DNA from: Macrotis lagotis
Lineage: Eukaryota; Chordata; Mammalia; Peramelemorphia; Peramelidae
Length of the DNA stretch: 64,000 nt
Direction: 5' to 3'
Assembly (NCBI RefSeq): GCF_037893015.1
Contig: NC_133666.1
Span: forward strand, 657,744,272 to 657,808,271
Below, piece by piece: positions 33,291 to 45,669 of the stretch. Positions within the stretch are counted from its first letter, which is position 1. Each line of letters opens with the position of its first letter. The notes beneath the pieces were generated by a model. That model ran no database searches, was not told the origin of the DNA, and saw only the letters and a program-made list of their open reading frames with translations. The translations under genes were made by a program, and so were the position numbers.

Positions 33291-33449
33291 AAGCAAAAAC
33301 TCATTTCAATCATCATTTCCTCCATCCTACAATGTAGGCAAAGACTGGTGTTAGTATCTGTGAAATACAGAGGTGAATCAGACCTTGTGAGCATTTATAG
33401 TCTGGGAGTGAGGGGGAGAGCGAAATAAAACTGTAAGAACTCCCTGTTT

Positions 33450-34085
33450 ACTGGAAAGACTTACATGAACTGATGCTGATTTAAGTGAGCAGAAACAAGA
33501 AAACACTGTATACAACAACGGTAGTATTGTGCGATAATATGTAGCTATGATAGACTTAGTTCTTCTCAATAATACATTGATCTGGGGTGGCCAGGTGGTG
33601 CAGTGGATAGAGCCCTGGAGTCAGGAGTACCTGAGTTCAAATCCAGCCTCAGACACTTAATAATGACCTAGCTGTGTGGCCTTGGGCAAGCCACTTAACC
33701 CCATTTGCCTTGCAAAAACCTAAACAATAATAATAATAATAATAATAATAAATACAATGATTAAAGACAATTCTAAAGAGCTTGTGATGGAAAAGGCCAT
33801 CCATATCCAAAGAAAGAACTATGGAATTTGAAGGTAGACCAAAGCATACCACTTTCATTTTTTAATTTGTGTTTTCTTTTTTCTTTCTCATGTTTTCCCC
33901 CTTTGTTCTGATTCTTCTTTCACATGACTAATATAGAAATATGTTTAACATGTCTAACTTATATCAGATTACTCCCTCTTTGGGGGAGGGAAGATGGAAT
34001 GGAGGGAGAGAGAAAATATGGAATTCAAAATCTGACAAAAAAATGTTGAAAATTATTTTTATGTGGAATTAGAGAAAAAGGAAGG
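33450..34085 (+). mobile_element. Marsupial LINE-1 3' end, split by SINE-A
   Basis: 'ctggaaagacttacatgaac' and 'gctatgatagacttagttct' before the SINE; 'aagaactatggaatttgaag' and 'ctgattcttctttcacatga' after it. It ends in an A-rich tail. Confidence 0.9.
33582..33750 (+). mobile_element. SINE-A, sense, nested in L1
   Basis: AATACATTGAT at 33571-33581 and AATACAATGAT at 33751-33761 flank it. The tail has become (AAT)n. Confidence 0.93.
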
Positions 34086-34124
34086 GAAAAAAGAACTAGA
34101 TGTTTGCCTTTAAAAGTTGAATAT

Positions 34125-34284
34125 AGGAGCAGCTAGGTGGCATAGTGGATAGAGCACCAGCCCTGGAGTCAGGAGTACCTGGGTTCAAATCTGGTCTCAG
34201 ACACTTAATCATGACCTAGCTGTGTGGCCTTGGGCAAGCCACTGAACCCCATTTGCCTTGCAAAAACCTAAAAAAAAAAAAAAC
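34125..34284 (+). mobile_element. SINE-A, sense
   Basis: Full length with a poly-A tail. AGTTGAATAT at 34115-34124 recurs at 34285-34294. Confidence 0.95.
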
Positions 34285-34382
34285 AGTTGAATATCTATCA
34301 TCTTTGACGATTTACCCCTAGCTTTAAATTCATGAAGGGTCCCTGTGGTATATAAAAATACTAACTACCATATCTATAGTAT

Positions 34383-34484
34383 CTACTCTATCGGGATCTG
34401 TGCCAAGTAGTTCATACGTAATTGGTCCTCATAATGCACTGAGAAGGAAATGTTGTTATTATACCCCTGTAATAGATGAGGAAA
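34383..34484 (-). repeat. MIR/THER-like SINE, first part, split by the ENO1 retrocopy
   Basis: The region reads as the reverse complement of a CORE-SINE tail ('ggtcctcataatgcactgagaaggaaatg...atagatgaggaa'). The missing continuation appears at 36197-36310 on the far side of the retrocopy. Confidence 0.65.
34471..34484. repeat. Target-site duplication, 5' copy, of the ENO1 retrocopy
   Basis: AATAGATGAGGAAA lies immediately upstream of the retrocopy and is repeated exactly at 36183-36196 after its A-run. A duplication of this length next to poly-A is the mark of L1-driven retrotransposition. Confidence 0.93.
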
Positions 34485-34712
34485 GATCCCTCGGCCTCTC
34501 TCCTTGGAATCCCGCAGAGCCAGCCCCATCCAGAAATTCAACACGTGGATTTTGAAAATCATTGCAAGAAAGATCTTTGACTCTTGTGGAAACCCCACTG
34601 TTGAAGTTGATCGCTACACTTCAAAAGGTCTCTTCAGAGCTGCTGTGCCCAGTGGGCTTCTACTAGCATCCATGAAGCCCTGGAGCTCCGAGACAATGAT
34701 AAGACCCATTAT

Positions 34713-35903
<1,191 letters not shown>

Positions 35904-36151
35904 TAGAGCAGTTTTGTTTTGGGGATGAGGGCTCTGCTCCATAACTCTACCCCGCTCTCTTCCACCTTTCTGTGTTCTCACTGCTTCTTCTGGTACCTGA
36001 TCATTTGGTTCTTTTATGGAAGACCTCATCTTGTGACTGGGTAGAATGATCTGTTCTCACCCCCACCCCCAGTGTTGATGTGCAGTCATATACTTGTGAT
36101 GCAGCGCCAACAAGCCCACGGGCCAGATCCTTTAGTGGCTTCTATGTGCAG

Positions 36152-36157
36152 AATAAA
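36152..36157 (+). terminator. Polyadenylation signal AATAAA of the ENO1 retrocopy
   Basis: AATAAA is followed about 20 bp later by the A-run at 36178-36184, the spacing expected for a copied mRNA 3' end. Confidence 0.85.
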
Positions 36158-36182
36158 AGTATTCAGTAATCCACTGGAAAAA

Positions 36183-36196
36183 AATAGATGAGGAAA
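36183..36196. repeat. Target-site duplication, 3' copy, of the ENO1 retrocopy
   Basis: Exact 14-bp match to 34471-34484. The first two A residues may belong partly to the poly-A tail, so the true duplication could be 12-14 bp. Confidence 0.93.
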
Positions 36197-36310
36197 CTCT
36201 TAAGTAAACAGAGGTGAAGTGACTAGACAAGGTTAACACATATAGTAAGTGTCTGAAGTTGGATTTCACTGAGGTCTTCCTGACTCCAGACCCAGACCTA
36301 TATATCCTGT
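36197..36310 (-). repeat. MIR/THER-like SINE, second part, split by the ENO1 retrocopy
   Basis: It continues the antisense CORE after the retrocopy ('aaacagaggtgaagtgact...aagtgtctgaag...gtcttcctgactccag'). The element predates the enolase insertion. Confidence 0.7.
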
Positions 36311-36324
36311 TTTGAAAAATTAAT

Positions 36325-36560
36325 CTTAGGCAACTAAGTAGAAGGAGTCAAGAAGACTTGTATTCAAGCCTTGCTTCAGACTCTTAACTAGCTGTGTGAT
36401 ACTCATCAAGTCGTTTAACCTTTCTCTGTCTGTTTCTTTGTCTGGAAAATGGAAATAATAATACCTATTTCCCAGGGCTGCTGTGAGGATCAGATGTGAT
36501 AATATATGTAAAATGTTTTTTCAGATCTTAAAATGTTACATAAATATTTTTTATTATTGT
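36325..36560 (+). repeat. MIR, sense, near full length
   Basis: 'cttaactagctgtgtgatac', 'ggaaataataatacctattt' and 'gctgctgtgaggatcagatg'. Confidence 0.8.
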
Positions 36561-36759
36561 TGGTTTTATTTATCCACTTTAATAGCTCGAGATTTGAAGC
36601 TACTGGATTCTCTTAAAGTGCAGGCCTCCTGTAAGAAGTCTGCTATGAGGAATTTCTTCCATTTTAGGAAAGAGCCTGGATCTGAATTAGAAGACCTGCA
36701 AGTAGGAGATCTAAGTTTCATCCTTACCCTTGGTGTTCCCTCAAGCAAATAAGATCCTA

Positions 36760-36760
36760 G

Positions 36761-36848
<88 letters not shown>
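36760..36848. repeat. (GA)n microsatellite
   Basis: About 44 GA units with one GGGA interruption near 36785. Confidence 0.97.
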
Positions 36849-36849
<1 letters not shown>

Positions 36850-36855
<6 letters not shown>

Positions 36856-36990
36856 ATGGCTGACTGGATAGATGGGTGGATGGCTAATGGATGGATGGAT
36901 GGATGGATGGATGGATGGATGGATGGATGGATGAATGGATGATAGATGGGTAGAAGGATGGGTGGGTGGGTGGGGGGATGGATGGATACA
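36850..36990. repeat. (GGAT)n/(GGTG)n microsatellite
   Basis: Long run of ATGG units with GGTG variants at the right end. Confidence 0.95.
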
Positions 36991-37014
36991 CACATTTATG
37001 TTTTTATGTATAGA

Positions 37015-37375
37015 TAGTGGTGAGGATGCTAAAATAAAATGAACAGTCCCTTTTAATACATATTTTATATGTATGTGTATGTTGCAAATGCATTATATAC
37101 ATATTTATATATATATATATATAGTGCTGAGGATGGTACGGTAAAATGAAAAGTAGATCCTTTTATATTCATATTTATAGACACTTGTATATATAGATAT
37201 GTCCTTAGTATATATTTTTATATATATATAATACATAGTGCTAGGGATTCTAAAATAAAGTCTTTTCTATATATGTGTATGCATTCTATATCTTTTTATG
37301 TATAATATTTATTATATACATCATTAGTGCTGGGGATCCCAAGATAAAATTAAAAACAATCCTTTTTCTTTACAT
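37015..37375. repeat. Degenerate ~90-114-bp tandem array joined to AT-rich sequence
   Basis: Copies of 'tagtgctgaggat...aaaataaaa...tcctttt' start at 37015, 37122, 37236 and 37325 (steps 107, 114 and 89), each followed by a TATATA-rich stretch. The core phrase resembles a fragment of repeat E. Confidence 0.8.
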
Positions 37376-37435
37376 ATATATATATGTATATGTGTGTAAA
37401 TAGATAAATGTATGTATGTATATATATGTATATAT
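37376..37435. repeat. (TA)n/(TATG)n low-complexity tract
   Basis: Alternating TATA and TGTATG motifs. Confidence 0.9.
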
Positions 37436-37600
37436 TCATTTGGTTGTCATAAAACTATGAGTTGGGTGCTATTATTGCCTTCCCCATTTTACAGGAGAAC
37501 TAACTGGGGCATAGAGAGGTTAAGTGACTTGCCCAGTTTCTGAGGCAGATTTTTAATTCAGGTGATCCTGGATCCAAGCCCACTCCCTGGCTATTCTAAC
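37436..37600 (-). repeat. MIR/THER-type SINE, antisense
   Basis: 'gttgggtgctattattgcct' and 'gaggttaagtgacttgccca'. Confidence 0.75.
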
Positions 37601-37669
37601 CTGACTCACCACAGAGCATTTTTACCAACACACAAACTGATCCTCATTCTCATCCTCCCCTCCCCTCTC

Positions 37670-37755
37670 TCCTGAAACTGTAAGTTCCTTGAGGACAGGC
37701 ATTGTATTTTTTCTCCTTGGTCCAAAACACCTGTTATTTTGGTCAATAAAGACCA
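37670..37755 (+). repeat. L2 3' end fragment
   Basis: 'actgtaagttccttgaggac' followed by 'aggcattgtattttttctcc'. Confidence 0.6.
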
Positions 37756-37759
37756 TGGC

Positions 37760-39280
37760 AGGTTAGTTCATTGGAAAACAAATCAGGATAATACGTAGTC
37801 AGAAAAGTATCAGGAGGATGAAAAATAAATGGGGTAGGGGGTGTGAGGAGAGATTAGAGGAGGAAAGGCAGGAACAAATCAGGCACAAGAGGAAGCAGAA
37901 AGAAAGGCTCTAAATCACAGAATCACCGAATTTCAAGACTGGCCAGAGGTTCAGAAACCATCCAGTTCATCACAGACCTCATCATCATCATCCTTATAAA
38001 TAATGACTGAAATGTTGGTCTCTCTGCCATCCTGGATCGCTATGTGACCAGATAAGATCTATAATTAATTATTCAAATGCTTTACAGCGGTATTTGGATT
38101 ACAAGAAAAGTACTTTCTAAGCATCCTTTCAAAGGTTGATCTGAGCCACCTTTCAATTAGGATGGTTTCATGATTTGTCCTGGCTCTATTCAGCAACACC
38201 TAGATAGATAGGAGGAAGCTAATGTAGAAATAATCCTGGCTTGGGATCAGGCAGGGCATGATAAGTATAAGGACAAGGAAACAGGGATTTAGGATTCATA
38301 GAGGAACTTTGGGTGATGAATTGGTTCACCAAGGGATCAAGATTGGGAAGAAAAATAGAATATAGTCAGTGCAGAAGTGATGGTCTGGTTAGATAGTACC
38401 AGGGAATAGAAGGGCTGGTGGTTACAAGTGAGGATAAAGAATACAGTTAGATGGGGAAAGAAGGGGGAAGACAGTTCTGAACTTAAAATGTAATAAATAA
38501 ATTAATTTAAAATTTTGAGAAGAATAAAGTTGTTTTTTTCCAAAAGTACAGTTAGAAAGAGTCAAGCAGAGGGAGAAATAGAAAGTTAAAAAAAGACAAT
38601 GAAATTCAGAGGAAATTCAGAGTTCTTGAGAATGGAAATGGAAGACTTGTGCAGATGACAACGTCATGGGTATGGTCATCCCTGTGTGCAGGCTGGAATG
38701 GAAATGGCAATAACGTGAATTAAGGAGACTGAGGTTTGGATTATAAAGGAGCATTAACATGTAAGGTGAATGAATGATGATCTCTTCCTTCAAGGAACTT
38801 ACATTCCCATCCAAGGGTGGGGAGAGAGTAGGAAGGGAGGGAGGTACCCATACTGGGGCAAAGAGTCAGATGCTGTACAAGGTTAGAGGTGAGCATGGTG
38901 GTTCTGGGGTCTTCTTCAAGGTGGAAGAGGGAGAGGAAAAATAGGAGACAACCCTCACTGAAAAATGAGAGACTCGGTGTATATTAGCTATGAGAATCTA
39001 GATTGGCTGACAAATTTAGATTGAACAAACCTCAAAGGAGGAGTGAGTGATGATGAAAGGAGAGTCTGGTGATAGCAATAAGAAAACTATTCTCCCATAA
39101 TCCTTGCATAGTTACCATGAGTTCAATAGACAGAGCAGTGTCTATACTAGCTCCTACTAAGTCAAGATTTCCTAAAGACTCGTGAGCTTGACCGGAGATA
39201 GAGTGACACTCAACTACACCCTTGTGGAGTCTTTCTTAACTCTAGACTCAGATCTCCATCCTCTGCCTTCTCACTCTGTA
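37760..39280. other. About 1.5 kb without recognised gene
   Basis: A faint antisense CR1/L3-like start lies at 37915-38040 ('cacagaatcaccgaatttca'). The rest is unassigned, and no ORF exceeds 65 codons. Confidence 0.45.
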
Positions 39281-39289
39281 AAAGTAAGC

Positions 39290-39555
39290 TATATTGGCGA
39301 TGGAATGAATAGAGTCCTGGACTTGGAGTCAGTAGGACTTGAGTTCCAATCCTGTTTCAGACATTCATTAACTGTGATCCTAGGCAAATTACTTAGCAAT
39401 GCCCAGTTTTAGTTTCTCATCTATAAAATGTGGATGATTTAGTACCCAATTTCCAGGATCACTGGGGCGGGGGAAGGGGGAACCAAGTGAGAGAATACAT
39501 GGAAAGTGCTTTGCAAATCTGGAATCACTATAGAAATGTGAGTTATATAAATAAT
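39290..39555 (+). repeat. MIR-type SINE, sense
   Basis: 'aatagagtcctggacttgga', 'agtttctcatctataaaatg' and 'aagtgctttgcaaatctgga'. Confidence 0.65.
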
Positions 39556-39948
39556 ATATTTTCTCTCGCATGTCTTCTTTTGAACATTTGTTTTGTCTAC
39601 AAAAGGACAAGGCAGGAGGGCTCTGGACAGGGAGTCCATCCACTGTAGTGTTCTAGGGAGCAGTTTATCCACAGAGTCAAGGGTTAGTGTGGCTCCAAGG
39701 AGAAAACATCTTTTATAATCAGCATTACTCTCTCCCCTAAAGCCCCAACAACCTTTAGAAAGCCTCCTGCCTTGATAGGTTATTATGGAAGTCCCTTCCT
39801 GCACAGCTTCTGAGTACCATTCTTCACACCACTGACGGCTAAGCACAATAAAACCTTGAGCCTCGGTAATGGGAGGCCAAGAAGATGGGTCAGTGGAGCA
39901 TTTCCTCTGTCTACCAATTTCCTCTGTCTCTCCCTCGGTCTTTTTCAT
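39439..39948 (-). other. 169-codon open frame, function unknown
   Basis: This is the longest frame in the window outside the enolase copy and its shadows. The N-terminal 40 residues are charged, the middle has scattered Cys and Trp, and the last ~40 codons run antisense through a MIR remnant. I see no signal peptide, domain or motif that names a family. Most likely it is chance, but it is recorded because of its length. Confidence 0.2.
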
Positions 39949-40397
39949 TTCATTACAGATGGAGTTGAGGAAATAAAACTAAACTGCTTCTCAGTTGTAT
40001 AGACAGGAAGGAATACAGAACATTCCAGCATCTGGAGGCTTGCACACAGCAAGGTTTTTTGCCAATCACAGATGCCCAACCCAGTACCTTAGATGTGGCA
40101 AGTCCCCCCAAGAATGGTCTCATTCCTGAGGATTGAGACACTTATTTTAAAACTTGGAAGAAATCTTTTGTTTTCACATTTCCTTCTTTTCCAAAGATAT
40201 TCACCCTTCCTTCCACCTAGAGATGCATCTTTGATGGCATAAAAAATTGTAAAGGGAGGGGTTAAAATAAAAGGGAGGGAAAGGAAAGCTATTTTAATGG
40301 AAGTAACTATAATAAGGAGTAACTATCCAAGATAAAAACACACAGAGGAGCAGATAACATAGCTTACTAAACATTACTGCCATTGTTATTATCATTG

Positions 40398-40565
40398 TTG
40401 TTGCTGCTTCTTTGTTCTCAAAGAGGAGGAATTAATGTCCTGACTTGCAAGTAAGAAAGAAAGGGCTGGGTAAAGTCACCAGTCTCACTTTATTCTCTGG
40501 AGCCAATCTCAGTCTGTTGGCCAGATCTTCGAACAGGATGACTACAGATGACCCACTACTAATGT
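40398..40565 (-). repeat. SINE-B, antisense, 3' half only
   Basis: 'ctttgttctcaaagaggagg' and 'aaagtcaccagtctcacttt' are preserved. The tRNA-derived part is absent. Confidence 0.75.
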
Positions 40566-40629
40566 ATTAAATATATAAATAAATAAAACACCAAAAAAAA
40601 GTGTCTTCTCTCTGTCATCTCTTTATAAC

Positions 40630-40805
40630 AAGAGTTCTTCACATGGGTCCATGAATTTGGTTGAGGAAAAAAAAATACATCTGTATTTGGTTTCCATTGT
40701 AATCCTATATGTTTTATTTTATTCATTTAAATATGATTCCGAGAAGAGGCCCTTAGCTTCACCAGATTGCCTGGCAAAGGAATCCATAAGCCCAAGCTTA
40801 AGAAT
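40630..40805 (+). mobile_element. Small non-autonomous DNA transposon, sense
   Basis: 'gagttcttcacatgggtcca', 'gtttccattgtaatcctata' and 'agcttcaccagattgcctgg' match the copies at 21100 and 45828. Confidence 0.6.
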
Positions 40806-41458
40806 GATGGAGTTCTATGATTGTCTCAGAAGAGTAGCTGGCCATTGACTGAACAAAGATTGGCCATGCCCCTGGAGAGCTTTAAAAAGCTAAGCCTGGA
40901 AAATCTGAGTTTAAACACAGTTACAATGCATCCAGCAGGAAGTAGAAAACTATATTCTCTATGGAAAGGTGGACTGGAGGGAAGGAAATAATAAGGGCCT
41001 ACACATGCAAGGTCAAAGTGCAAGAGGAGAAAAGGAGCTCTATACAAGAAAAGTTAATGAAGGTGGAAATAATGGAACCTGTCAATTGACTGGATATGTG
41101 GAGGGAGGGGGGAGAAAGGTGAAAGTGAAGAGTCAAACATGACACCTAGATTTGAAGTGGAGGACCTGCATTCAAAATCGATTTCTGCCACTTAGTATGC
41201 CACAGTTTCCTCATCTATAAAATGAACAGGTTCAAATAAAATAATCTCTAATCTTTAAGATCTGTGAGTCTAAATCTTTAGTTGGGAAAATTGTAATTGG
41301 TCAGGTCTTTTGGGTATAAACCATGCCATTTGGAACCCTAAACCAGAGTAAGAAATCACCGGATCTTCAGACAAGAATTGCAACTAAAACTCACAACTGT
41401 CTCCTAACAAAACACAATCTCTCATTTCTTAAGAAAAGTCATTTAAAGAATAAATGTG

Positions 41459-41607
41459 TGGGGTGGCTAGGTGGCGTAGTGGATAAAGCACTGGCCCTGG
41501 AGTCAGGAGTACCTGGGTTCAAATCCAGTCTCAGACACTTTATAATTACCTAGCTGTGTGGCCTTGGGCAAGCCACCTAACCCCATTGCCTTGCAAAAAC
41601 CTAAAAA
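41459..41607 (+). mobile_element. SINE-A, sense
   Basis: The 14-bp flank AAAGAATAAATGTG (41445-41458) recurs exactly at 41608-41621. The body is full length. Confidence 0.96.
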
Positions 41608-41679
41608 AAAGAATAAATGTGAGGCTTATTTATTCTAGGAAATTATGAGCTACTAGCAAACACAATTTGGACCTCCAAT

Positions 41680-42045
41680 GTAAATGAATTAGAAATCTAT
41701 GGCTCCCACCCACATCCATCCCCAAAGTGGTTATCCAATTTTGGCTTAATGATTTTAATTGAGGAGGAAATTTACTCCATCTCAAAGTAACTTATTCCAC
41801 TTTTTGAAAGCTCTCTCTATTAGGAAATTTCTCCTTTCAACAAGTCTATACAGGACTAGCTGCAACTTCTTCCCATTGCTCCTACTTTATCCCCACCCCC
41901 CTTTGAAGGACCAATAGCAAATCTAATCCCTCTTCCCTATGACAACCTTTCAGAAAACTGGGTACAACTGTCACATATCCCCCTAAGACTTCTTTTCACC
42001 CAACTAAAAGATCTTCATTTACTCAACCAGTCCTTCCCTAGAATC
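41680..42045 (-). repeat. CR1/L3 LINE 3' end, antisense
   Basis: 'attaggaaatttctcctttc', 'gcaacttcttcccattgctc' and 'atctaatccctcttccctat' are in antisense CR1/L3 order. Confidence 0.75.
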
Positions 42046-42195
42046 ATAGACCTGAAGGGACCTTAGAGGTCATCTAAGTTGGAGGAAATGAAGGTGAGTC
42101 CCAGTTAGGGGCAGTGACTTACTCAGGGTCACCTGAGCCATAAGTGATAGAGTCAGCATTCCAGTCCAGGTCCCCAGACTCTTAAATTCAATCTA
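42045..42195 (-). repeat. MIR-type remnant, antisense
   Basis: 'aagggaccttagaggtcatc' and 'gtgacttactcagggtcacc'. Confidence 0.65.
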
Positions 42196-42199
42196 TTTT

Positions 42200-43030
42200 T
42201 CACTGGTAGTGAGCAGATATTCCTTTAGTATTCCAACAATGCTTGATGAGTAGTGCTGTGCTCTTCGAATAAATATGACTTACAATTATGCAGGCCTTCA
42301 GGCAAAAGATTTTCAGCCTAGTTTGGAGATGCTCAGCAAATCCATCACGTAGCTAGGTGTTTTTTTTCTTAACCCGAGAAATTATTAGGGGGCATATTTC
42401 AATTTCCACAACTCTTCTTGCCTCCAGAAGTTCCTCTTGCCAAAGGTAATCCATCTGGTACCCATTCCCTCCCCCAGTCCTGGCAGCTCAGCACTGATGG
42501 AAGTCAGCCAGCTGTCCAGGAGGCCCAGTGGACCTGGGTTTAGCCAACACAAGAAAAGTAAAGGGAGATGGAGATTCAGCAAAGGGACTGGGGGAGGGGG
42601 GAGAATGGAGGGGGGGGGTGTCCTAAGGAATGAGAAAGAGTTTGCTTCTTTTATGCTGAGAATGGACAAATATAATGAGAGTCATCAAACTGCTTTAATC
42701 ATCATTCCAACCCAGGGATCAGTGGCAAATAGCCAGAAATTCAGTAGGAGTTGTTTTGGGCTAAGGTGACGTATTAACATGACAAGATGTCCCTGACTTC
42801 TGGGAGTCAATATTTAAAGCTTAAGCTTATTAAACCTGCCTAGGAGATCACTGGCAAACTTCCTTAGGTCTCATTCCACTGCAATTACTAAATGAGAGGA
42901 GACAAAAGAGGTCAGCAAAAACTACCATCAAGACATAATACTTCCCATCCACTGACCTTTAGAGAAGACGTTTGCCCTCTAACCAATGGGCACACAAAAG
43001 GATGAACATGTGCATGGGTATCAAACAATC
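42200..43030. other. Repeat-poor block with a G-rich core
   Basis: No transposon recognised. 42585-42620 has G-runs of 3-9 (ggggaggggggag, ggaggggggggg). 42640-42900 looks like unique non-coding DNA with TAAT-type cores. The opposite-strand ORFs at 42385-42769 arise from the skewed composition. Confidence 0.45.
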
Positions 43031-43039
43031 TCCTCTAAA

Positions 43040-43180
43040 CTTAGCATCCCAGGATTAAGGACTAGGAAAGACTTTAGAGATGATATAGTCTAGTCCCTTC
43101 ATTTTACAAATAAGAAAACTGAGTCCCAAAAAGGTTTCCCTATATCCAGTAAGTAGAACTGGAATTAGCACCTAGGCATA
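43040..43180 (-). repeat. MIR-type remnant, antisense
   Basis: 'tttacaaataagaaaactga' and 'ccagtaagtagaactggaat'. Confidence 0.6.
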
Positions 43181-43534
43181 CTTCTATTGAGTCATTTACT
43201 CAGGAACTGCTCTTTCCCAACCCTCCTCTTACCCACCTCCCCTTCCCTCTCAAAAGGTTTCTCCTCCAGACCACCCATGCCACCCAAAGTGATCCTAGCT
43301 TCCTTCTGTCACATGCAGAAGTCTGCCAAACTTATCCATCACTGCCTCCATATACTTAGCTATTCATTGAGGACAAATCAGAGACAGGTGCTAGGTGATG
43401 CCAGTGGATATAGGTATGGAGTTGGGAAAATTTCAATCTTGCCTTAGGTATTCACCAACTACAGAATTCTCTGTTCTTATAACTACTATTAATAACTACT
43501 TATATTAATATATAACAAATATACAATAAATAAT

Positions 43535-43832
43535 ATTGAGGCAGTTAGATGGCATAGCAGATAGAGTCCTGAGCCTGGAGTCAGAAAGAGTAGTTCCAGT
43601 CCAACTTCAGGAACTTACTATGTGACCCTGAGTAAGTCACTTAACCTCTGCCTATGCCAAACCTGAAAAGGGAATGGCAAACAACTCCAGAAAGAAAACC
43701 CCATGGATAACATTGTTAAAAGGCATAACAAAATAATAAAGCCTTCAAGTCATAAGGGCCTGGAGAATTTTTTATGGTCCATGAGATCACAAAAAAGTTG
43801 GACGTGACTGAACAAATGAGCAGCATAATAAT
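43535..43832 (+). mobile_element. SINE-C, sense, with a ~50-bp internal insertion
   Basis: 'gaggcagttagatggcatag' to 'agttggacgtgactgaacaa'. The extra sequence lies at about 43710-43770. Confidence 0.8.
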
Positions 43833-43834
43833 AA

Positions 43835-44110
43835 GACATAAATAATGTGTTACATGTAATATAGCAATATAATATAAGGATAATGTAATAATCATATATA
43901 AGAACCAACTGTAATAAGTGTGTATAACAAGGTACTTATATATGGTAACAGTATATGCATATAAAATAATGACATGCATATATTTACACATAAAATAATA
44001 ATTAAAATATATTCACATAATAGTTGATTATAATAAATATGTATAACTAATAGTATTAGGTTGCATATTGCATATGTAATATGTAATATATTATCATTAG
44101 TAGGCATATA
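43835..44110. repeat. AT-rich low-complexity tract
   Basis: ATAATA/TATATA-rich. The minus-strand ORFs of 91-95 codons here are composition artefacts. Confidence 0.85.
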
Positions 44111-44118
44111 TAATAACA

Positions 44119-44424
44119 TTTGTCCTTCATTTTCAAAGAAGACCACGACATCAGAGAGCTGATACCTTGACAAGCACATGAATTGAATTTGAGTGAGGGG
44201 GATGTTGTACTAAGTCACAAGCCTCACTTTCTCCTCCAGAGACATCTGGCTCCAGTGGCCAGATATGAATCAAGACAACTGGAGATTGCCCAGGATACGA
44301 GGCAGTTAGGGTTAAGTGACTTGCTCAAGGTCACACAGCTAGTACAAGTCAAGTGTCTGCCTCCAGATTCAAACTCCTGTCCTCTTGACTCCTAGGCCAG
44401 TACTGTATTCACTGTGCCATATAA
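44119..44424 (-). mobile_element. SINE-B, antisense
   Basis: 'tttgtccttcattttcaaag' to 'tattcactgtgccata', full length. Confidence 0.93.
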
Positions 44425-44429
44425 CAATA

Positions 44430-44785
44430 TAAATACATAATAATTAATCACAATAACTTAATAAGCATTTTATAGGGCACTTTAAGATTTGTGAAACGTC
44501 AGACAATCATCTCACTTCTGCAAAGTAGGTGGTAATATGATACCAATTTTACAGATGGGGTTAAGTGAATTGTCATTTTTTGAACTGGAACTTCTTTCAT
44601 CTAGGGACTTCTCTAATCAGAGCTGGTCTGCAGCTATTTTATAATGTTTGGCCTTAAAGAATCCTACTAAGAAATTAAGTGCTCTGCCAGAATCACAGGA
44701 GCAACACGTATTGGAGTTGAGACTTGAAATTTGGTCTTCCTGATCCCAAGACTGGTCCTCCATCCACTCTGCCAAGGTCCCCCTT
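44430..44785 (-). repeat. MIR/THER-type SINE, antisense, split by ~100 bp of other sequence
   Basis: The first part has 'aagcattttatagggcactt'. The second resumes at about 44668 with 'gaaattaagtgctctgccag' and 'ttggtcttcctgatcccaag'. Confidence 0.6.
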
Positions 44786-44799
44786 TAAATATTGTCATC

Positions 44800-45425
44800 A
44801 TCATGTACCCCAGGCTGGGCTCTAAGTTGCCCTAGTAGCTGGCAAAAATGATGCTATTAAAAACAGAATGCATTTTTCTACTGTTCACAAAAACATGCCA
44901 ATTTATTTCTTCTCTCAAGTCAATAGCATTAGCCCGAGGCAACCAAGAAATTATGCAGAGTGAGAAGGATGCAATAATGAAATTACAGATGCCATTTCAA
45001 AAGGGTGCCTAATCAATAATAAATAACACTGTACTGATATTTGGTCAACATTGTATTCTCTGGGTGGGGGGGAATGGGGGGGAAGAAGCAAAACAAACAG
45101 AAGACTCTGCTATTAGGGACACCATCCTTCTGGTTTCAAATTCACTGTCCCTGCCAGATTCCCCTCCCCAGTCCCCTAATCCAGGTGTCTTCCTATGTTA
45201 AGAGGTATGCTGGTAAATATTTAAAAACGAGTCTAAAGTGGGGAGGGGGGAATGCAGTCAGAATGGAATGTACACAGGGCTCACTTTAAATTTAATCTGC
45301 ATACCATTTTCTTCATCATTTCCTTAAGTCTAGAGTCAACAACACAATAAATCAAGCCATGATTTGTATCTCAGCTGATTTCAAATGCTAGCACTGAAAA
45401 TTTAACAAGTGGGCTATCTTGAGTC
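44800..45425. other. Repeat-free block resembling conserved non-coding DNA
   Basis: About 600 bp without a transposon. It contains several homeodomain-like cores ('taatgaaattacag', 'taatcaataataaat') and a G-run at 45061-45085. No gene recognised. Confidence 0.4.
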
Positions 45426-45669
45426 ACTTTAAGCTGGCTCCAGCCCACCCCAACATGTGTCACCTCTATACCCAAGCCCTTTCATCAACCATCAACCATG
45501 CCCAACCACCTCATCCTTTCTTTTGAGTCATTTTGAGGGCAAAGAGGCTCAAAAATGACAGAGATTTGAGGTTTAAAGGGACCTTAGATCAAAATTGAGC
45601 TTTGCCACATCCATCCCCTTGCTCCTCACTCTGCTCCCTGGGGTGAGCAGGAGGGCATCCAGTGGAGAA

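Noticed and set aside
36730-36995. ORFs of 70-84 codons with RERE or HPSI repeats
   Set aside because: Translation of (GA)n and (GGAT)n arrays.
43716-44179. Minus-strand ORFs rich in Ile/Tyr/Leu resembling a membrane protein
   Set aside because: Low-complexity AT-rich DNA produces such hydrophobic frames. There is no conserved motif.
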